This document shows positions 5,831-12,698 of a stretch of 14,230 bases of DNA, in pieces; position 1 is the stretch's first letter, and the number at the start of each line of letters is the position of its first letter. The notes under the pieces are model-generated. The model was not told where the DNA came from and made no database searches. It worked only from the letters and a program-made list of their open reading frames with translations. The stretch spans positions 1 to 14,230 of the forward strand of contig JASEHK010000021.1 in assembly GCA_030018875.1 (NCBI GenBank), read 5' to 3'. This DNA comes from Endomicrobiia bacterium. Its GTDB lineage: Bacteria > Elusimicrobiota > Endomicrobiia > PHAN01. A program made the position numbers and the translations under genes.

Positions 5831-7596
5831 TTTTCTTTATCCTTTGTCAAAGTCGTCTTAATGTATACCTCGCGGAGTTGCTTTTCGGCGACGTTGGCGG
5901 GCGCGCCGGTGAGAGGGCAGGAACCGCGCTGCGTCTTGGGAAAAGCGATGACTTCGCGGATGGATGTTTCACCCAACATAATGGCGACAAGGCGGTCCAA
6001 TCCCAAAGCGATGCCGCCGTGCGCAGGAGCGCCATAATTCAGCGCTTCCAAGAGAAAACCGAATTTGTCGCGGGCGGCTTCGTCGGATATGCCCAAAAGC
6101 GAAAAGATTTTTTTCTGCACCGTCGAGGAGTGTATTCTTATGGACCCGCCGCCCATCTCGGCGCCGTTAAGAACTATATCGTAAGCGCGCGCGCGCAATT
6201 GCCCCGGATCAATTTTGCCGTCGAGGAATCCGCCCGTGTCGGCCGGAGACGTGAAAGGATGATGCATCGCATTCCATGTTCCGGTCATATCATCTTTTTC
6301 AAGAAGCGGAAAATCTGTGACCCAAACGAAGTTGTAACCTTCGCGCGGAATTTTAAGGCGCTCGGCGATGAGCAACCGCAATTGTCCGAGAACCAATGCC
6401 GCGATTTTTTCCGAGTCGGCAACGAAGACCACAAGATCGCCGACGGACGCCGATGTCTTCAATGACACCGAGTCAAGCTCGGATGCGGAGAAAAACTTCA
6501 CTATGTTGGATTCGAATCCCGACGCGGTCTTTTTCATCCACGCGAGTCCGCCGGCGCCGAGATCTATGGATTTTGACACGAGAGCGTCTATCTCGGAACG
6601 CGAGAAATTCCCGCCGCCCGGGATATTGAGCGCGCGCACCACGCCGCCGCGCTCGACGGCCTGGCGGAACACTTTGAATCCGGACGACGACATTTCCGCC
6701 GTGAGGTCGGCTATCTCAAGACCGAACCTCATGTCCGGCTTGTCGCTGCCGTATTTTAACATAGCGGCGGCATATGAAAGACGCGGAAAAGGAATGCTTA
6801 TTTTTTGTCCCAAAAGTTTTTCAAAAACCGACGAGAGCAACCGCTCGAGCACGCCCTGCACGTCATGTTCCTCGACGAAAGACATCTCAATGTCGAGTTG
6901 CGTGAACTCGGGCTGTCGGTCAGCCCTGAGGTCTTCGTCGCGGAAACATCGCGCGACCTGAAAATATCTGTCGAAGCCGCTTATCATAAGTATTTGCTTA
7001 AAAAGTTGTGGCGACTGCGGAAGAGCGTAAAAATCTCCGGGCGAAAGACGCGACGGCACAAGAAAGTCCCGCGCCCCTTCGGGGGTGGATTTGGTCAAGA
7101 TTGGCGTTTCTATCTCGCAGAAGCCCTCGGAGCGCAAGAACTCCGAAACGACGCCGAGGAGTTTGGAGCGAAAGACGAATATGTCCCTTACCGACGGGCG
7201 GCGCATATCGAGATACCGATATTTAAGCCGCACTTCCTCGGAAACCTCGGCATAGTCCGAGACGGAAAACGGCAGCGGAGCGCAATCGCCAAGGACTTCG
7301 ATTTTGTCGGCCACTACTTCCACATCGCCGGTGGGAATCTTATGATTTCTGGTTCCTTGCGGACGGAGACGCACAACGCCCTCTATCCTTACGACGCTCT
7401 CCATTTTGAGGTTTTCCGCAACCCCGAAAACATCGGAGCCGGGATTAAAGACCGTCTGAACTATCCCCTTGACGTCGCGGATATCAATGAAAATAACGCC
7501 GCCGTGGTCGCGGCGGGAATGCACCCATCCGCAAAGAGCCGCGCGAATATTTTCATTCTTGAGAGTGAGTTCGCCGCAATAATGTGTGCGCATCAT
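5827..7596 (-). CDS. aspS: Aspartyl-tRNA synthetase, likely non-discriminating (Asp/Asn)
   Basis: A 589-residue class IIb synthetase of bacterial length. It has an N-terminal OB-fold (GWVHSRRDHGGVIFIDIRD, 23-41), QSPQLFKQ (194-201), motif 2 FRDEDLRADRQ (218-228), the bacterial GAD insertion (roughly 270-400) and motif 3 GIALGLDRLVA (528-538). His31 in RRDHGG and Gly81 match the anticodon-recognition residues known from non-discriminating AspRS of Pseudomonas (His31, Gly82), whereas the discriminating E. coli enzyme has RRDLG. This predicts charging of both tRNA-Asp and tRNA-Asn, the latter repaired by GatCAB; that is inference. Tandem ATGs at 7596 and 7593 are both possible; a TTG-started extension to 7662 adds residues alien to the family. 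First gene of the aspS-asd operon. Confidence 0.96.
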   Translation of the reverse strand: MMRTHYCGELTLKNENIRAALCGWVHSRRDHGGVIFIDIRDVKGIVQTVFNPGSDVFGVAENLKMESVVRIEGVVRLRPQGTRNHKIPTGDVEVVADKIEVLGDCAPLPFSVSDYAEVSEEVRLKYRYLDMRRPSVRDIFVFRSKLLGVVSEFLRSEGFCEIETPILTKSTPEGARDFLVPSRLSPGDFYALPQSPQLFKQILMISGFDRYFQVARCFRDEDLRADRQPEFTQLDIEMSFVEEHDVQGVLERLLSSVFEKLLGQKISIPFPRLSYAAAMLKYGSDKPDMRFGLEIADLTAEMSSSGFKVFRQAVERGGVVRALNIPGGGNFSRSEIDALVSKSIDLGAGGLAWMKKTASGFESNIVKFFSASELDSVSLKTSASVGDLVVFVADSEKIAALVLGQLRLLIAERLKIPREGYNFVWVTDFPLLEKDDMTGTWNAMHHPFTSPADTGGFLDGKIDPGQLRARAYDIVLNGAEMGGGSIRIHSSTVQKKIFSLLGISDEAARDKFGFLLEALNYGAPAHGGIALGLDRLVAIMLGETSIREVIAFPKTQRGSCPLTGAPANVAEKQLREVYIKTTLTKDKEK

Positions 7597-7685
7597 AAAT
7601 TTAGATGCCCGCAAAAATAAAAGGCTGAGGTTTAATTTGAGAACGCTGCATCTGTTCCGCAAGATTTAAAACATGGAAGTAATGG

Positions 7686-7713
7686 ATTTTATCAATTTGG
7701 AAAAAACATTCAA
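7686..7713 (-). promoter_or_regulatory. Promoter of the aspS-asd operon
   Basis: On the minus strand TTGAAT (7713-7708), a 16-base spacer and TAAAAT (7691-7686). The expected leader is about 80 bases; I see no T-box core or other known riboswitch in it. The stretch 7714-7789 between it and the ThiF-type gene stop shows no gene. Confidence 0.5.
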
Positions 7714-7789
7714 AAAGGGAAAGATCCGAAACGGGGCGATAAGAACAGCGGGATTATCACCGCCCGACGGAATATTCGGGAGACGGCGA

Positions 7790-8590
7790 CTATGCGCGGC
7801 ACACAGGCCGCGAGATGTCGAAAGGCCTCTTTATTGACGGACGGCGGCCGCATACGGGACACGAGGGATTTTTCTTAACGAATATCTCCCTGAACTCGGC
7901 TCCCAGAACATCTCCGACGAGAATGCGACCGTCGAGAGTCCGGCCGATTCCGAGGATTATCTTGATGATTTCCGCGGCCTGGAGCGCTCCGAACAATCCG
8001 GCCGCCGCGCCAAGCACTCCGGCTTCGCGACAGCTCGGTATCGCTCCGGCCGGAGGCGGCGTCGGAAATATACAGCGATAGCACGCCGAGACGCCGGGGT
8101 TTATCGTGATTATCTGTCCGGCGAAGCCGAGTATTCCGGAATGAACGAGCGGCCGTCGGGCGATTACGCAGGCATCGTTAAGAAGATATTTCGTCGGAAA
8201 ATTGTCCGAGCAATCCGCGACGGCATCTACGGAGCGAACAATGCCCAGAACATTTTTTGCGGCGACCCTGACGGGAAGAGCGGTTACTTCGACGTCATTA
8301 TTGAGAGTCTCCATCGTTCTCTTGGCCGAGACGGCCTTTTGAACTCCGACGACATTTTGGGAGTGAATAATCTGCCGCTGAAGATTGTTCAGTTCGACCT
8401 TGTCCGAATCGGCAACGATAATTTTTCCGACGCCGGCGGCGGCCAGATAGTACGCGCACGACGAGCCCAATCCGCCCGCGCCGACTATCGCAACCTTGGC
8501 GGCAAGAAGCTTTTTTTGGCCAGTGCCGCCGATGCCGTCGAGGATTATCTGACGGGAGTAACGCTCTATTTGTGTCTCTTTAAGTTTCAT
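7790..8590 (-). CDS. ThiF/MoeB/HesA-family sulfur-carrier adenylyltransferase
   Basis: A 266-residue E1-like enzyme that adenylates the C-terminal Gly-Gly of a ThiS/MoaD-like sulfur carrier. The start ERYSRQIILDGIGGTGQKKL is the classic ThiF/MoeB opening. The nucleotide loop GAGGLGS lies at 37-43, followed by VADSDKVELNNLQRQ (59-73) with Asp61 and Arg72, and CSDNFPTKYLLND (127-139). Two CxxC pairs (170/173 and 244/247) should bind structural zinc. Cys187 in SCREAGVLG aligns with the conserved cysteine of ThiF. No rhodanese domain. The carrier protein is not in the window, so thiamine, molybdopterin or another sulfur pathway cannot be chosen. It follows the Fe-S island after a repeat element, and a nearby cysteine desulfurase could supply sulfur. 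Confidence 0.9.
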   Translation of the reverse strand: MKLKETQIERYSRQIILDGIGGTGQKKLLAAKVAIVGAGGLGSSCAYYLAAAGVGKIIVADSDKVELNNLQRQIIHSQNVVGVQKAVSAKRTMETLNNDVEVTALPVRVAAKNVLGIVRSVDAVADCSDNFPTKYLLNDACVIARRPLVHSGILGFAGQIITINPGVSACYRCIFPTPPPAGAIPSCREAGVLGAAAGLFGALQAAEIIKIILGIGRTLDGRILVGDVLGAEFREIFVKKNPSCPVCGRRPSIKRPFDISRPVCRA

Positions 8591-8632
8591 GGGTACCTAC
8601 TGTAGTGTTTCCAACAGATATTTAGTTATTCC

Positions 8633-8751
8633 GTCATTCCCGCCCCGTATCAAGTACGGGGTAAACTCCAGCGGGAATCCAGACCTGGACCCCCGATTTC
8701 CCATGGCCCCGCATTCGCGGAGCCCCGCCTGCGGCGGAGCGCGGGGGTGAC
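8633..8751. repeat. Palindromic interspersed repeat element, copy 1
   Basis: GTCATTCCCGC (8633-8643) and GCGGGGGTGAC (8741-8751) are terminal inverted repeats matching at nine of eleven positions. Inside are the ATTCCCGC (8636-8643)/GCGGGAAT (8671-8678) stem, a CCCCGTA/TACGGGG hairpin and further GC-rich arms. GCGGGAATCCAGACCT (8671-8686) recurs exactly at 10951-10966. It is a non-coding, transcribed palindromic repeat of the kind scattered in many bacterial genomes (compare the neisserial dRS3 pattern ATTCCC-N8-GGGAAT). Confidence 0.75.
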
Positions 8752-8767
8752 AAATGTAAAGAGATTT

Positions 8768-8796
8768 ATGAAATACCACACTACGTTTTATTTCAT
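8768..8796. other. Inverted repeat downstream of ferredoxin-domain gene
   Basis: ATGAAATA (8768-8775) and TATTTCAT (8789-8796) are perfect eight-base arms around 13 bases, 26 bases after the stop of the ferredoxin-domain gene. It is AT-rich with no T-run on the minus side, so a weak hairpin or protein site is likelier than a terminator. Confidence 0.4.
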
Positions 8797-8821
8797 CCAA
8801 CCGCCGAACACTCGCCGCCAA

Positions 8822-9712
8822 TCACTGTTTCAAGTCGCCTTTTATTCCTATCACAGTCGTTACGTGGGCGATTTTTTTTCCGCTGGCTTTTATGGCGTCG
8901 TCTACCGCCGAGCCCAGAGCCGAACAGCACGGCACTTCCATCATTATAGTTTCGACCGTTTTGATGTTGCCCGAATTGAAGATGTCGGTGAGTTTTTCGA
9001 CGTAATACTCTATGTCGTCGAGCTTGGGACAACCGATAACCACGGTCTTGCCTTTCAGAAAGTCCCTGTGAAAGTTGCCGTAAGCGAAAGGCACACAATC
9101 GGCGACCACGGCCAAAGAGGTTCCGCCGGGCAGCGAGAAATACGGCGCGAGCGCATTGACTAATTTTATCTGAACGGGCCACTGCCTGAGTTCCGACGGG
9201 GAAGCCGGAGAGGGACAACATTCGTCCGATGAAGAACCGCCGGATTTTTTGGAATCGTCCCACGACATAGTCGAGGCCGAGGGACATCCGCACGGCGAAG
9301 CGGCTTTATGCGCCTCCCCGTGGCCTTGGCGGCGAGAATGGCCGCCGCCTTTGATGTCTTCCTTTTTAATACCCGCGGCTTTAAGCGTTTCGCCGTCGAG
9401 CTCGGCGGCGTGCTCTTTGAGGTGTTCTATGTGTGCTTCGAGTTTGTCCGGCGCGGTTTTCTTAATGTGATTGATGACGCTCTTTTCGTCGTAGGCGTCA
9501 ACTTCGGCCTCGACGACTTTAAGCGCGTCCGTCGGGCAATCGCCGAGACAAGCTCCGAGGCCGTCGCAAAAGTTCTCTTTTACAAGCCTGACTTTAGGTC
9601 CTTTCGGGGTATCCACTATTTGTAGCGCGCCCTCGGGACAGTTCGGGATACACACGCCGCAGCCGTTACATTTGTCGTCGTCAACCTTGATTATCTTTCT
9701 TTTTACTTTCAT
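8822..9712 (-). CDS. Ferredoxin-domain redox protein with His/Cys-rich linker
   Basis: A 296-residue cytosolic protein. The N-terminus carries one canonical [4Fe-4S] motif C15-x2-C18-x2-C21-x3-C25-P and a second, incomplete one, FCDGLGACLGDCP with C49, C55 and C59, where Leu52 fills the second ligand position. A linker (about 120-170) is rich in His, Gly, Ser and Cys (HSRRQGHGEAH, PCGCP, DECCP). The C-terminal domain holds VVADCVPFAYGNFHRDFLKGK, VIGCPKLDD and EVPCCSALG. This arrangement is known from uncharacterised anaerobe proteins annotated as 4Fe-4S ferredoxins; electron transfer or metal/sulfur handling is likely but unproven. The ATG at 9712 follows AAAGGAG; a longer frame to 9820 is rejected. 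It overlaps the upstream gene by 32 bases. Confidence 0.85.
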   Translation of the reverse strand: MKVKRKIIKVDDDKCNGCGVCIPNCPEGALQIVDTPKGPKVRLVKENFCDGLGACLGDCPTDALKVVEAEVDAYDEKSVINHIKKTAPDKLEAHIEHLKEHAAELDGETLKAAGIKKEDIKGGGHSRRQGHGEAHKAASPCGCPSASTMSWDDSKKSGGSSSDECCPSPASPSELRQWPVQIKLVNALAPYFSLPGGTSLAVVADCVPFAYGNFHRDFLKGKTVVIGCPKLDDIEYYVEKLTDIFNSGNIKTVETIMMEVPCCSALGSAVDDAIKASGKKIAHVTTVIGIKGDLKQ

Positions 9713-9965
9713 CGTTTTTTCTCCTTTGGGCCATATATTTTTCGTAAGCCTGAGCGCCCATACACTCGCGCGCGGACCGGCACCAGTCATAACAGGAAGC
9801 GCCGGCGATGTTGCCGGCACGACGCTCCACCCTCGCGCCGCAGGCGGGGCATCTTATCCACGTCTCGTCGGAAAATATCTCCGTCTCGAGCCCGCAGACC
9901 GAACACTTGGCCGTCTCCGCCTTGATGTTACCGCCCATCGAGCCCGGACATTTGTCGCGCGGCAT
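9681..9965 (-). CDS. Small cysteine-rich zinc-ribbon-like protein
   Basis: A 94-residue protein with eight cysteines: Cys6, the pairs C21-x2-C24 and C39-x2-C42 that form a zinc-ribbon or rubredoxin-like knuckle, and a second cluster C58-x3-C62-x5-C68 in SCYDWCRSARECMG. The tail is highly charged (RRKNDESKKKDNQG). I do not recognise a named family. It could bind zinc or an Fe-S cluster and may partner the ferredoxin-domain protein, whose start codon lies inside its last codons (32-base overlap). It starts 15 bases after the nfu stop, so it belongs to the same operon. A weak GGAG lies ten bases before the ATG. Confidence 0.8.
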   Translation of the reverse strand: MPRDKCPGSMGGNIKAETAKCSVCGLETEIFSDETWIRCPACGARVERRAGNIAGASCYDWCRSARECMGAQAYEKYMAQRRKNDESKKKDNQG

Positions 9966-9980
9966 AAATCACACGCTCCG

Positions 9981-10202
9981 TTATACGGCCTCGACTGATT
10001 TTATTTCGGGGATTTCCTGTCTCAAAACCCTCTCTACGCCCATCTTGAGAGTCATCTGACTCATCGGGCAAGAACCGCAGGCGCCCGTTAATTTTACTTT
10101 GACTACTCCGGCGGGGGTTACTTCAACGAGTTCGATGTTCCCCCCGTCGCGCTCGAGCATCGGCCTGATTTTTTTAAGCGCGGCTTCCACTTTTTCTTTC
10201 AT
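9981..10202 (-). CDS. NifU C-terminal-domain (Nfu-type) Fe-S scaffold/carrier
   Basis: A stand-alone 73-residue NifU-like domain. The hallmark is GACGSCPMSQMTLKMGVE with Cys42 and Cys45, the pair that ligates a transient [4Fe-4S] cluster between two subunits; the N-terminal RPMLERDGGNIELVEV is also typical. Such proteins receive clusters built with sulfur from a cysteine desulfurase and pass them to target enzymes. A good Shine-Dalgarno (AGGGAG) precedes the ATG at 10202. It lies between the DNA glycosylase and the Cys-rich gene in the Rrf2-headed island. Full length for the family. Confidence 0.95.
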   Translation of the reverse strand: MKEKVEAALKKIRPMLERDGGNIELVEVTPAGVVKVKLTGACGSCPMSQMTLKMGVERVLRQEIPEIKSVEAV

Positions 10203-10235
10203 ATTATTCTCCCTGCCGCCCGTCGAGGACGGCGT

Positions 10236-10904
10236 CTATTTGAATATCTCCCCTGTCTCCTCCGACCAGAAAACAAGGTCGAGTTCGTCCATGGGGATTT
10301 TTATCGCGGCTGAGAAACGCCGCATTTTTTCTTCGACTTCAAGATATGTTTTGGGCGTGAGCGTATTGGGTATTTCTTTTATAACGCCGAACTTCACGAG
10401 ATTTTTCAATATGTGTCTGTCGAGAATGGCGAGGCCGCCGCCAAGCCCGATGTTTCTTAAAAAATGACTGGCCTCCTTCAATCCATAACCACGGACGCGG
10501 CCGGCAAGTTCGTTGCGAAACCCGACGATCTCGGATACTTTCGCGCGCGTCAAACTCCTTACTCCCGACGAAGAACGGCATACGCTCTCATAAAGCCCTC
10601 TGGCTTCGACAAGATACCGCGATTTATTATTTTGAAAGCGCACGCCTTTAAGTTCCCCGGCGATGGCCGCGGGCGGCTTCAGGCAATCGCGCGTCAAAAG
10701 ATTTTTTGATTTAAGATTTTCAATGGCCGCCCAGCAGAACTTGGCTCGGGACTGGGGTGTAAGAAGGCAAAAGCAAAACTCCGCGAAAATATCGTCGGGA
10801 GAAGACGATAGTTTCCGACGGAACTCGGCTATTCTTTTTCTTATCGCCGCGCGGCGCAGAAGATGGTTTTTTTTAAGGCGTTTCAAATCGGTAGTGTTTT
10901 TCAT
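10236..10904 (-). CDS. Ogg2-type N-glycosylase/DNA lyase (8-oxoguanine repair)
   Basis: An HhH-GPD base-excision repair enzyme of the compact Ogg2 family, which removes 8-oxoguanine and nicks the strand. With ATG at 10904 it has 222 residues. The helix-hairpin-helix and catalytic block reads VRGYGLKEASHFLRNIGLGG followed by LAILDRHILKNL: Lys143 is the Schiff-base nucleophile and Asp162 the conserved aspartate. The C-terminal LDLVFWSEETGEIFK also fits the family, whose end lies near the 8-oxoG pocket. An ATG at 10940 would add twelve residues, but that codon lies in the repeat element, so 10904 is preferred although it lacks a Shine-Dalgarno. Placement among Fe-S genes hints at an oxidative-stress theme. 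Confidence 0.88.
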   Translation of the reverse strand: MKNTTDLKRLKKNHLLRRAAIRKRIAEFRRKLSSSPDDIFAEFCFCLLTPQSRAKFCWAAIENLKSKNLLTRDCLKPPAAIAGELKGVRFQNNKSRYLVEARGLYESVCRSSSGVRSLTRAKVSEIVGFRNELAGRVRGYGLKEASHFLRNIGLGGGLAILDRHILKNLVKFGVIKEIPNTLTPKTYLEVEEKMRRFSAAIKIPMDELDLVFWSEETGEIFK

Positions 10905-10936
10905 TTTGGGTTTATTGAAAACTTTTTTCTGTTTTC

Positions 10937-11023
10937 TCATTCCCGCGAAAGCGGGAATCCAGACCTACCCTCTGCCGAATTATGGATTCCCGATAATCCC
11001 GCCAAGGCGGGACGGGAATGACA
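10937..11023. repeat. Palindromic interspersed repeat element, copy 2
   Basis: ATTCCCGC (10939-10946) and GCGGGAAT (10951-10958) form a GAAA-capped hairpin. ATTCCCG (10986-10992) and CGGGAAT (11013-11019) enclose TCCCGCC/GGCGGGA (10997-11003/11006-11012). The ends TCATTCCCG and CGGGAATGACA are inverted. It shares GCGGGAATCCAGACCT with the copy at 8633-8751. It fills the gap between the cysteine desulfurase stop and the glycosylase start, and its left end contains the first possible ATG of the glycosylase. Confidence 0.8.
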
Positions 11024-11051
11024 TAAGCCGGAGTTTTACGATCGTTCCATT

Positions 11052-12191
11052 TCACCGTAAAAGTTCCGAGACGGCGGCAACGAATTTTTCCGCGTGCTCA
11101 TGCGTATTGAAAAATCCCGGGCTGGCTCGAAGCGTGCCGCTTTCATAAAAATCTTTGTGCGCCAACGGGGCGCAATGTTCGCCGCCCCTTACGGCGATTG
11201 AGTACCCCTCGTCGAGCGACAATGCCATCGCTCTTGCCGAGAAATTGTCTCTGCGCACGACGAAAGAAACCACAGGAAGTTTGCGCGACAAATCCCTCGG
11301 ACCCAAAACCTCGACATCTTTTATCATCAAGAGGCCTTCCATTATAATGCGGGTGAGTTCCGCGACGCGCGATTCTATCTCGTCAAAATTATCCGAAACA
11401 AATTGAACCGCCGCGCCAAGACCCGCAATACCGACGGTGTTCTGCGTCCCCGCCTCGATGAACAGCGGCATTTCAAGTTCTTCCGACTTTGCTTGCGCCA
11501 TTCCCTCGCCGGCGCCTCCCTCCCGCCAGGGAGAAATCTCAATCCCGTTGCGCACGTACAAACATCCCGTGCCGGGAGGGCCGTAAAGCCCCTTGTGGCC
11601 GGAAAACGCCAGAAAATCAAGCCCGAGTTTTTCCGCGTCGAAACGAACATGCCCCGCCGTCTGGCTGGCGTCAACCAACAGAGACACTTTGCGGCGGCGA
11701 CAGATTTCAGCGACGGCTTCAATATCCACCACCGCGCCAAAAACATTGGAGCCGTGAGTGACGGAGACGAGCCGCGTGTTTTTGTCGAGCGCTTTTTCGA
11801 GCGCCGACGGCTCTATCAACCCTTCCGACGTGTGCTGCACAAACTCGACGTCGAGCAGCCCTTTATCCAACAAAGTGCGAAGCGGACGCACAACGGCGTT
11901 GTGCTCAAGCGTAGTTGTTACGACGCGGTCGCCGGCTCTCACAAAACCTTTTATAGCGGCGTTGAGCGCGTCGGTGGCATTGAGAGTAAAAGCGAGGCGC
12001 GATGGATTTTTGACGCCGAAAAGCGACGCGACGCGAAAGCGCGAGTCCTCTATTATTTTTGCGGTTGCCACGGCGGCGGCGTAATTCCCTCTGCCGGGAT
12101 TTACGGCATATCTTTTAAGAAAGTCCGCCACTGTTTCGACGACAACAGGCGGCTTGGGAAAAGTTGTGGATGCGTTGTCGAGATAAATCAT
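11052..12191 (-). CDS. Class V cysteine desulfurase
   Basis: A 379-residue PLP enzyme taking sulfur from cysteine as an enzyme persulfide. It opens with MIYLDNASTTFPKP, the usual start of the IscS/SufS superfamily; an extension to 12314 would lie inside rrf2 and is rejected. Key residues: His97 stacking on PLP in LEHNAVVRP, Asp174 in LLVDASQTAG, Lys200 forming the internal aldimine in FSGHKGLYGPPG, Arg335, and Cys340 as persulfide site in RGGEHCAPL. The short active-site loop is closer to SufS-like and stand-alone family members than to IscS. It follows the rrf2 stop by two bases and is thus directly in the Rrf2 operon. It should feed Nfu and possibly the ThiF-type enzyme. Confidence 0.95.
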   Translation of the reverse strand: MIYLDNASTTFPKPPVVVETVADFLKRYAVNPGRGNYAAAVATAKIIEDSRFRVASLFGVKNPSRLAFTLNATDALNAAIKGFVRAGDRVVTTTLEHNAVVRPLRTLLDKGLLDVEFVQHTSEGLIEPSALEKALDKNTRLVSVTHGSNVFGAVVDIEAVAEICRRRKVSLLVDASQTAGHVRFDAEKLGLDFLAFSGHKGLYGPPGTGCLYVRNGIEISPWREGGAGEGMAQAKSEELEMPLFIEAGTQNTVGIAGLGAAVQFVSDNFDEIESRVAELTRIIMEGLLMIKDVEVLGPRDLSRKLPVVSFVVRRDNFSARAMALSLDEGYSIAVRGGEHCAPLAHKDFYESGTLRASPGFFNTHEHAEKFVAAVSELLR

Positions 12192-12193
12192 TT

Positions 12194-12595
12194 TTAGAGG
12201 TCGGCCAATGTGGTATTGGTGAGCGTTTTTAGGATTTCGCATTCGAGTTTCTTCCATATCCTGCGTCCGGAGCAATCGGAGCGTTTGGAGCAGCCGCTTT
12301 TTTTGTCGAGACATCGGGATGAGAGCGCCGAACCTTCCAGCCCCTCGAATATGTCGCGCACCGTTATAGATGAGGGCGCGCGGGTAAGAGCATAACCGCC
12401 CGCCGACCCATGACGGGCAACTACTATGTCGGCGAGGGTAAGAAGAGATAGCAGCGAGTCCGTGTATCTCTTGGATATTTTCTCGCGGCTTGCAATGATA
12501 CTTGAAGAAACGTAATTTGAGCCGTTCCGCTTATATTCTCCGGCCAGGACTTCAAGGATTCTAAGACCGTAGCAGATTTTATTCGTTATCTTCAT
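12194..12595 (-). CDS. Rrf2-family Fe-S-sensing transcriptional regulator (IscR-like)
   Basis: A 133-residue winged-helix regulator. After MKITNKICYGLRILEVLA comes the recognition segment ISKRYTDSLLSLLTLADIVVARHGSAGGYAL (40-70), whose RHGSAGGYAL wing is the Rrf2 signature. Three cysteines, C95-x6-C102-x5-C108, match the cluster-binding triad of IscR and relatives, so it probably senses Fe-S status and controls its own operon. The start at 12595 was chosen because residues before it in the open frame (to 12640) are encoded by the leader hairpin. No Shine-Dalgarno is evident, and the hairpin sits twelve bases ahead of the ATG. Confidence 0.92.
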   Translation of the reverse strand: MKITNKICYGLRILEVLAGEYKRNGSNYVSSSIIASREKISKRYTDSLLSLLTLADIVVARHGSAGGYALTRAPSSITVRDIFEGLEGSALSSRCLDKKSGCSKRSDCSGRRIWKKLECEILKTLTNTTLADL

Positions 12596-12606
12596 TATTA
12601 TTGTTT

Positions 12607-12638
12607 GATGTTCCGCCCCGAAAGGGTGGCGGGGCATC
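12607..12638 (-). other. Hairpin in the rrf2 leader
   Basis: On the minus strand GATG, CCGCC and an inner CC pair with GG, GGCGG and CATC around a small loop, with two internal mismatches. It lies in the approximately 68-base leader just before the rrf2 start and might limit ribosome access. Confidence 0.4.
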
Positions 12639-12646
12639 AATATACA

Positions 12647-12698
12647 TATTATACATAGACGTTGTGTATATTATACAAATAAAAAAAGGGCGTGTCAA
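12647..12698 (-). promoter_or_regulatory. Consensus promoter of the rrf2 operon with overlapping palindrome
   Basis: On the minus strand TTGACA (12698-12693), exactly 17 bases, then TATAAT (12675-12670): a full sigma-70 consensus. The -10 is covered by TGTATATTATACA (12665-12677), a perfect palindrome with six-base arms. TATTATACA occurs again 22 bases away (12669-12677 and 12647-12655), on the same helix face. This is the natural site for repression by the Rrf2 protein encoded next. It does not closely match the E. coli IscR type 1 or type 2 sites. The rest of the gap to 12858 shows only two GGTGAAA copies and a GCTAAT/ATTAGC pair. Confidence 0.75.

Noticed and set aside
6805..7620. Plus-strand 271-codon open frame
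   Set aside because: It is exactly antisense to aspS, which has full family motifs; the long frame follows from codon bias on the opposite strand.
8597..8821. Minus-strand 74-codon frame before the ThiF-type gene
   Set aside because: Most of it is translation of the palindromic repeat (CHPRAPP..., GSRSGFPLEF...), a common source of false proteins.
9713..9820. Extended N-terminus for the ferredoxin-domain protein
   Set aside because: It overlaps the Cys-rich gene in another frame, and a strong Shine-Dalgarno supports the ATG at 9712.
11403..12197. Plus-strand 264-codon open frame
   Set aside because: Antisense shadow of the cysteine desulfurase; no domain recognised.
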